Assembly (NCBI GenBank): GCA_039197765.1
Contig: JBCCTX010000005.1
Span: forward strand, 1 to 64,000
Origin: JBCCTX01 sp039197765
GTDB taxonomy: Bacteria > Bacteroidota > Bacteroidia > J057
Length of the DNA: 64,000 nt
Reading direction: 5' to 3'
The notes below the pieces were generated by a model. That model did no database searches. It was given only the letters and a program-made list of their open reading frames with translations, and was not told the origin of the DNA. How positions within the stretch are numbered: position 1 is the first letter of the stretch; each line of letters opens with the position of its first letter. This document shows, in pieces, positions 59,106 to 64,000 of the stretch. A program made the position numbers and the translations under genes.

Positions 59106-60560
59106 ATGAAACCAAGGATTACTAGCGAATTTGGGACCTTGTATAAGGTTATGATCCACACACCTGGTGCAGAGCACCAGCAACTCATTCCCTGGGAAGG
59201 AGACCATCCCCTAATGGGGCCTGATCCGCATACCTATGCTGAATTGCGTAGGGACCATGGGTGGATGAAGCAATACATAAGTCAGGAAATCGGTCCAGAA
59301 AATGTGTTGGAATTAACCCAGCTTCTGGAGGAAGTTTTTACGCCAGAGGATTACCATCACCGATACAAAATACTTCAAGATACCCTTCATAAAATTGCGG
59401 ATACATACGTAGATCATTTACAGGCCAGAGGTATTCGGCTTTCCTCCTATGATCCTGCCAAGTTGGTAAAGGATCTGGTCCAGGGCTACCCTCGGACGCT
59501 GACGCTTAACAATGGGAGATTACCCAAATTAATTATTCCGCCGCAACGAGAGGCTATGTGGATTCGGGATCCAGCCGCAATTACCCCTTTGGGGGTAGTA
59601 ATAGGATCGATGGTTTCTAACAGGAGGGCTATGGAGCCTTCCCTACTTCGTACCGTATTCAAATACCATCCCATGTTTGATCCTGATAGCATATTCCTGG
59701 ATATGGTGGAATTCCAACGGAATATGGAGGATGATGACACCTATTGTGGCTTTATCGAGAAGCATTTCTTTGAAGGAAGTAATGTAATGGTCATCAGCGA
59801 AAATACCTTGGCTGTAGGGGTAGGACACGCAGATTTTATCTACAATAGTCGGACAACGAGACAGGGCTTTCAGCTTTTTGTAAAAAAGTTATTTGAAGCA
59901 GATAAAGAGAAAAAAATTGAAAGAATTTACATGGTGAATTTCCCTGACCTAAAGGGGTTTATGCACCTAGATACTGTCTTCAACATGATAGGCCCAAAGA
60001 GCGCCTTGGTAATGCCTTATATCTTTGGATACCCTTCCCCTACCTTACATGTTTCCGCAAAGGAAGTGTTGCAGCATTTTATCAGATGGCTGCGCGATAC
60101 CATTGGGGTTAACCGAACGGATTTAAGTAGGATACCCACTGCAGAAGACTTTGAGCACGCAGGAAAGGTGGAAGTATATGACAGATCTCATATACGTAAG
60201 GTGGGAAAAGTGGAGCGACTACCCCAGACCTCTAGGTACTTTTTGGATCAATTGGTGGAAGATGGTTGGATAGATCTCGATCAGGTCATATGGGTTGGAG
60301 GGGATCCGGATGATTATCCGAGTCCCTATGAACACCTAAAAGTGGCTCTGTTTGACCAACAGAATATGGCAGCAAATGTATTCAACACGCAGCCCTTCCA
60401 TTCCATAGCCTATCATAGGAACCCTGTGACGTTGACGAGTCTAAAAAATAAAATAAAACAACTATCCTCAGATCCTCACCTGGAATTGATGTCTTCAAAT
60501 GAGATACGTACCGATTCGGGGGGACCGAGAGGCTTAGTGCTCCCTCTACTCAGAGAATAG
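59106..60560 (+). CDS. Arginine-deiminase-like protein lacking the nucleophilic Cys
   Basis: 484 residues (ADI is about 410; extra helical segments at 60-125 and about 330-400). ADI landmarks: MWIRDPAAITPLG (FTRDP), FFEGSNVMVISENTLAVGVG (EGGDVLVL...LAVG), MHLDTVFNMIG (His and Asp of the triad). At the C-terminus the signature GGPRCM reads GGPRGL: the catalytic Cys is Gly, one base from Cys (GGC versus TGC). EGGD reads EGSN. I read this as a pseudo-enzyme or a member of an unstudied ADI-like family. It is last of the kinase/regulator/CtlX-like run. Confidence 0.82.
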   Translation: MKPRITSEFGTLYKVMIHTPGAEHQQLIPWEGDHPLMGPDPHTYAELRRDHGWMKQYISQEIGPENVLELTQLLEEVFTPEDYHHRYKILQDTLHKIADTYVDHLQARGIRLSSYDPAKLVKDLVQGYPRTLTLNNGRLPKLIIPPQREAMWIRDPAAITPLGVVIGSMVSNRRAMEPSLLRTVFKYHPMFDPDSIFLDMVEFQRNMEDDDTYCGFIEKHFFEGSNVMVISENTLAVGVGHADFIYNSRTTRQGFQLFVKKLFEADKEKKIERIYMVNFPDLKGFMHLDTVFNMIGPKSALVMPYIFGYPSPTLHVSAKEVLQHFIRWLRDTIGVNRTDLSRIPTAEDFEHAGKVEVYDRSHIRKVGKVERLPQTSRYFLDQLVEDGWIDLDQVIWVGGDPDDYPSPYEHLKVALFDQQNMAANVFNTQPFHSIAYHRNPVTLTSLKNKIKQLSSDPHLELMSSNEIRTDSGGPRGLVLPLLRE

Positions 60561-60670
60561 GGGAGAGGGAAAGGGGCGAGAAGAGAGGTGAGAGATATTT
60601 TGTTTAGATGGAATCGTTTTATTCTCTCCCCTCGCACCTACGAGGTAATTTTTTCTTTTTTATTTTTAAA

Positions 60671-62788
60671 CTATGCTGCCTCCGCAAAGGTAGTAGTGAG
60701 CTTCTGCTGTACATCTCCGGGGACAATGGAAAATTCTAGGAATCTCCTACTGTAGGTTGCCCTACCTTGTGTGATAGAATTGAGTTTGGTATTATACCTA
60801 AACATCTCTGCAAGGGGTACTTTCGCCTTAATCCGTTGGTAAGCCCCTTCATTTTCTATTCCTAATACAATGGCACGACGAGACTGTAGATCGGTCATTA
60901 CTTCCCCTGTAAAATCGCCTGGAACTAGCACTTCCAGTTCATAAATAGGCTCGAGAAGCTTGGGACTTGCGTCTAGGAAGGCTTGCTTAAAGGCTTGCGC
61001 ACCCGCAATTTTAAAAGAAATTTCATTGGAGTCTACTGCGTGCATCTTACCATCGTATACGTAAACGACCAAGTCCCTGGCATATGATCCTGTAAGGGGG
61101 GAATTTTCCATTACCTCGTTGATGCCTTTGAGGATAGCTGGCATAAAACGTTGATCAATTACTCCCCCTACAATACAATTACAAAAAATGAGTTTTCCTC
61201 CCCATTCTAGTTCAATCTCATCCCGGTCGCGGACTTTTAACTCGGGAGGATCAGTATATCCCGATTTATAGGGTTGGATCTTAAGATAGACTTCTGCGTA
61301 TTGCCCAGCACCCCCACTCTGCTTTTTGTGTTTATAATATCCCTCTGCAGGTTTTTGGATAGTCTCCCGATAAGATATACGAGGTTTATCATAAGCGATC
61401 TTCAAGCCGTGTAAATTCTCTAGGGCCCAGTTTACGGTTTCAAGATGTAATTCTCCTTGTCCATGTAAAATGGTTTGTTTGAGTTCACGGGCATATTCGA
61501 CTCTAAGCGTAGGATCACTCTGGGTCATTTTTTGCAATACCTGAGCAAGTTTTTCTTCCTCTTTTTGGTTATGAGCCAAAATTGCCTTCCGTATCCGGGC
61601 TTCAGGGAATGCAATGGGAGCAATTTCAGAAGAGTCGCTTTTCTCCCGTAAAGTCTGGTTGTTGAAAGTATTTTTAAACTTTACCGTAGCCCCTATGTCT
61701 CCAGCACTTAAGCGATCTACCGCTGTTCGGTTTCTCCCATCAATTACATAGAGTTGATTGATTTTACCACTTATGGCATTGGACACATTGGTCAACTCCA
61801 TCCCCACCTTCACTTCCCCAGAACATACTTTGAAGTAGCTCATTGCTCCGGTGTGTTTTTCGTGAGAAGCTTTGAAAACAAAAAGAGAAGTTTCTTTGTC
61901 TCCCACATTAATACTCGTGCCATCTTTGCAGGTTTCTGAACCCATATCTCCGGCTGTAGGAGCAACATTCCCCAAAAAACCCATCAGCCTTCCACTCCCC
62001 ATATTTTTTTTGGCAGCTAGGCAAAAAAGAGGAAAAAGATCTCGCTTTAGCATACCTATTCGTAGCCCCTTTCGCATTTCATCTTCATCTAATTCCCCCT
62101 TTTCAAAGTATAGTTCCATTAAACTTTCATCGTTTTCGGCTGCTGCTTCAACTAGGGCATTGTGCCATTCCTGCGCCTTTGCCTTTTCTTCATCAGGTAT
62201 GGGAAGCTTTTCAGGTTTCCCGCCAGATGCTGGGAACTTATACATAACCATTTTCAGTAAATCGATAATGGCATCGAAACCCTCTCCTGGATTATAAGGG
62301 TACTGTACAGGTATGACTTTATTCCCAAAATGATGCTGAGCTTCTTCTAAACACTTTTCAAAATCGGCCTTTGGATGATCTACTTGATTGACAATAAATA
62401 AGGTGGGTTTGTTATAGGTATTGAGGTAACGCCAAAGAATTTCTGTACCTACCTCTATTCCTTGCTGAGCGTTTAAGGTCATAAGGGCTGTGTCTGCAAC
62501 TCGAAGGGAACTGATTACTTCGCCTATAAAATCATCCAAGCCTGGTGTATCAATGATATTGATCTTATTGCCTCTCCACTCTGTGTGCAATATGGACGAA
62601 AAAACAGAGTTCTTTCGCATTTGCTCCACTTCATTGAAATCGGATGTAGTATTTCCTTCTTCAACTGAACCCATTCGTTTAAGTACCCCGCCCTCGTACA
62701 TCATGCATTCGGCTAGTGTGGTTTTGCCTGATTTGGAACTTCCGACGAGGGCTACGTTTTTGATGTGGTGTGGTGAGTAGTGTTTCAT
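60671..62788 (-). CDS. Elongation factor G paralogue (EF-G-like GTPase)
   Basis: 705 residues with the five EF-G domains. G1 is GSSKSGKTTLAE, G3 is DTPGLDDF, G4 is NQVDHP (canonical NKxD), and the switch I end reads QMRKNSVFSSI rather than RGITI. Later blocks are GELHLETVNWAL (domain III), YAEVYLKIQPY and the C-terminal EF-G domain V. This matches the FusA2/EF-G-like subfamily, not the housekeeping EF-G. GTP use in ribosome-linked stress roles is known or suspected for that subfamily; here the G4 change leaves specificity uncertain. Cytoplasmic. Confidence 0.88.
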   Translation of the reverse strand: MKHYSPHHIKNVALVGSSKSGKTTLAECMMYEGGVLKRMGSVEEGNTTSDFNEVEQMRKNSVFSSILHTEWRGNKINIIDTPGLDDFIGEVISSLRVADTALMTLNAQQGIEVGTEILWRYLNTYNKPTLFIVNQVDHPKADFEKCLEEAQHHFGNKVIPVQYPYNPGEGFDAIIDLLKMVMYKFPASGGKPEKLPIPDEEKAKAQEWHNALVEAAAENDESLMELYFEKGELDEDEMRKGLRIGMLKRDLFPLFCLAAKKNMGSGRLMGFLGNVAPTAGDMGSETCKDGTSINVGDKETSLFVFKASHEKHTGAMSYFKVCSGEVKVGMELTNVSNAISGKINQLYVIDGRNRTAVDRLSAGDIGATVKFKNTFNNQTLREKSDSSEIAPIAFPEARIRKAILAHNQKEEEKLAQVLQKMTQSDPTLRVEYARELKQTILHGQGELHLETVNWALENLHGLKIAYDKPRISYRETIQKPAEGYYKHKKQSGGAGQYAEVYLKIQPYKSGYTDPPELKVRDRDEIELEWGGKLIFCNCIVGGVIDQRFMPAILKGINEVMENSPLTGSYARDLVVYVYDGKMHAVDSNEISFKIAGAQAFKQAFLDASPKLLEPIYELEVLVPGDFTGEVMTDLQSRRAIVLGIENEGAYQRIKAKVPLAEMFRYNTKLNSITQGRATYSRRFLEFSIVPGDVQQKLTTTFAEAA

Positions 62789-62913
62789 AGTAGCCTGTAT
62801 TAAGGGAGTATTACATAAAAATAAAGTAATAATTATCCTTCATTTTTAAAAGTGTAATTCCCTTCTTTTCAATGGAATTTGGAAAATGGATCTCCTGCCT
62901 ACAAATTTGGTCC

Positions 62914-64000
62914 ATGAAGTACAAAATCCTTATGCTGTGCATCCGATTTCCCTATCCCCCCAAGGATGGTGGTGCGGTTGCTATGTATAATATGATTGAA
63001 GCGTTTCATGAAGAAGGGCATGAAGTCACCGTCTTTGCAATGAATACTTCCAAGCATTACGTTCACATTCGTGATCTACCCGCAGAGGTGCTGGAAAAGG
63101 CAGAATATCATGCAGTAGACATTAATACCTCTGTAAAGAAGCTGGATCTTGTGGCCAACTTACTTTTTAGCAAGAAAGCCTACCACGTTCAACGCTTTGA
63201 ATCCAAAGGATTTTCCACTGCACTGGAAAACTTTCTGAAAGAGAAAGTATCTCAGAAAGATTTATTTGACTATGTGCAGTTGGAAACGGTATATATGGCT
63301 TCATATCTTTCTCTGTTGCGCAAGTACCTTCCCGACGCCAAAATCATTTTACGTGCACATAATGTAGAGCAGGATATATGGAAAGGTGCAGCAGAAAATG
63401 AAAACAATCCGTTTAAGCAGTATTATCTGTCTATTTTGGCAGATCGAATAAGCCTCTTTGAAAAGAAAGTGATCACCAATAAGCTATCAGGTGCAAAACT
63501 AGATGCGATTGTCACAGTCTCAAAAGAGGATGCAAAGGCGTTTAAAAAACTTGACTCAGGTGTGCCTATACACACCAGTTGGATTGGATTGGATGTACTT
63601 ATGATCAAGCAGATTTTAGCTGAGTCCGAATCCCAATGGGAAAAAGCGTCTGAAGAGCGTAAAAGGGAAAGACAACATGCGGTATTTCACATTGGTTCTA
63701 TGGATTGGCGAGCGAATCAAGAAGGAGTCAATTGGTTTTTAAAGAAGGTTTGGCCAAGGATAAATAAACGATACCCAGAAAGTACCTTTCTACTTGCGGG
63801 GCGAAACATGCCCCTCTTTTACAGGAGTATGAAAGAAAACCAAGTAACCATTGTGGGAGAGGTAGAAAGCGCATATGACTTTATGCTGTCAAATGGAATA
63901 ATGGTAGTACCTTTATTTGAGGGCAGTGGTATGCGTGTGAAGATCCTGGAAGGGATGGCCTTAAAGCGACCTATTGTGGCTACGCCGACTGCTGTAAAAG
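62914..64000 (+). CDS. Glycosyltransferase family 4-like, N-terminal part (runs off window)
   Basis: 362 codons are visible. The N-lobe opens MKYKILMLCIRFPYPPKDGG, continues AMYNMIEAFHEEGHEVTVFA (typical glycine-rich acceptor side), and the C-lobe has FHIGSMDWRANQEGVNWFL and VVPLFEGSGMRVKILEGMAL, where the E-G-S-G...K-ilEgmA order is the nucleotide-sugar site of GT-B enzymes. Likely makes a surface polysaccharide or glycolipid in the cytoplasm. I start at 62914; an in-frame ATG at 62872 would add 14 residues. The gene continues past the edge. Confidence 0.9.
   Translation, partial: MKYKILMLCIRFPYPPKDGGAVAMYNMIEAFHEEGHEVTVFAMNTSKHYVHIRDLPAEVLEKAEYHAVDINTSVKKLDLVANLLFSKKAYHVQRFESKGFSTALENFLKEKVSQKDLFDYVQLETVYMASYLSLLRKYLPDAKIILRAHNVEQDIWKGAAENENNPFKQYYLSILADRISLFEKKVITNKLSGAKLDAIVTVSKEDAKAFKKLDSGVPIHTSWIGLDVLMIKQILAESESQWEKASEERKRERQHAVFHIGSMDWRANQEGVNWFLKKVWPRINKRYPESTFLLAGRNMPLFYRSMKENQVTIVGEVESAYDFMLSNGIMVVPLFEGSGMRVKILEGMALKRPIVATPTAVK

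Noticed and set aside
60561..60660. Purine-rich then pyrimidine-rich stretch between ADI-like gene and EF-G paralogue as a terminator
   Set aside because: The complementary GGGGAGAG and CTCTCCCC-like pieces do not form a continuous stem with a T-run in the right place.

Overview
The window looks like chromosome from a marine-type member of the Bacteroidota, probably Saprospiraceae/Lewinella-like. Supporting signs are two very large secreted proteins with type IX secretion (T9SS) sorting tails, a Bat (Bacteroides aerotolerance) operon, an ECF sigma/FecR/TonB-receptor cassette, a DUF5916 outer-membrane protein, a hybrid histidine kinase fused to an AraC-type DNA-binding domain, an Hc1-type histone-like protein, and TAnnTTTG-type -7 promoter boxes in place of the E. 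coli type. I see no rRNA, tRNA, CRISPR array, prophage or intact insertion sequence.

Layout. 0-5 kb: edge of a patatin phospholipase, a DUF5916 protein, an aquaglyceroporin, a small helical protein, and the wreck of a DUF4143-type ATPase behind a perfect 17-bp inverted repeat. 5.2-15.8 kb: a secreted galactose-oxidase-family copper radical enzyme with lectin-like domains, its small exported partner, a hybrid sensor/regulator with a collapsed paralogue beside it, a Crp/Fnr regulator and a carbohydrate-binding-module fragment. 16-24 kb: TraB/GumN, an acetyltransferase, the sigma/FecR/TonB cassette, and a divergent lipoprotein with a duplicated domain. 24-28.7 kb: an ADP-ribosylglycohydrolase-like lipoprotein with a methylthioribose-kinase-like partner, pterin dehydratase, a Rof-like protein and a HAD phosphatase. 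28.9-36.5 kb: Bat operon (DUF58, DUF4381-like, BatA-E) without its usual MoxR ATPase. 36.5-41.1 kb: two TPR proteins, PurE, an alpha-oxoamine synthase for sphingolipid or sulfonolipid bases, and the histone-like protein. 41.1-46.8 kb: a tight minus-strand run of ANL-like protein, MlaF-like ATPase, LigA, DUF6913 and DapA. 47-50.2 kb: LemA and two TPM proteins, then an orphan HTH protein and an acetyltransferase. 50.3-56.8 kb: a giant protein with two tandem 5'-nucleotidase modules. 56.9-60.6 kb: histidine kinase, single-domain response regulator and two deiminase-fold proteins. 60.7-64 kb: an EF-G paralogue and the start of a glycosyltransferase.

The most unusual items are: (i) the kinase/regulator/pseudo-deiminase run, where the arginine-deiminase-like protein has Gly at the nucleophilic Cys and its CtlX-like neighbour has Tyr at the catalytic His; (ii) the two 5'-nucleotidase modules, which both carry the same changes at three metal-ligand positions; (iii) the exported AA5 copper oxidase with every active-site residue in place; (iv) the ARH/kinase gene pair; (v) three collapsed genes, two of which keep only their two ends; and (vi) a recurrent intergenic 7-bp repeat. 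All family assignments come from reading motifs by eye; no search was run.
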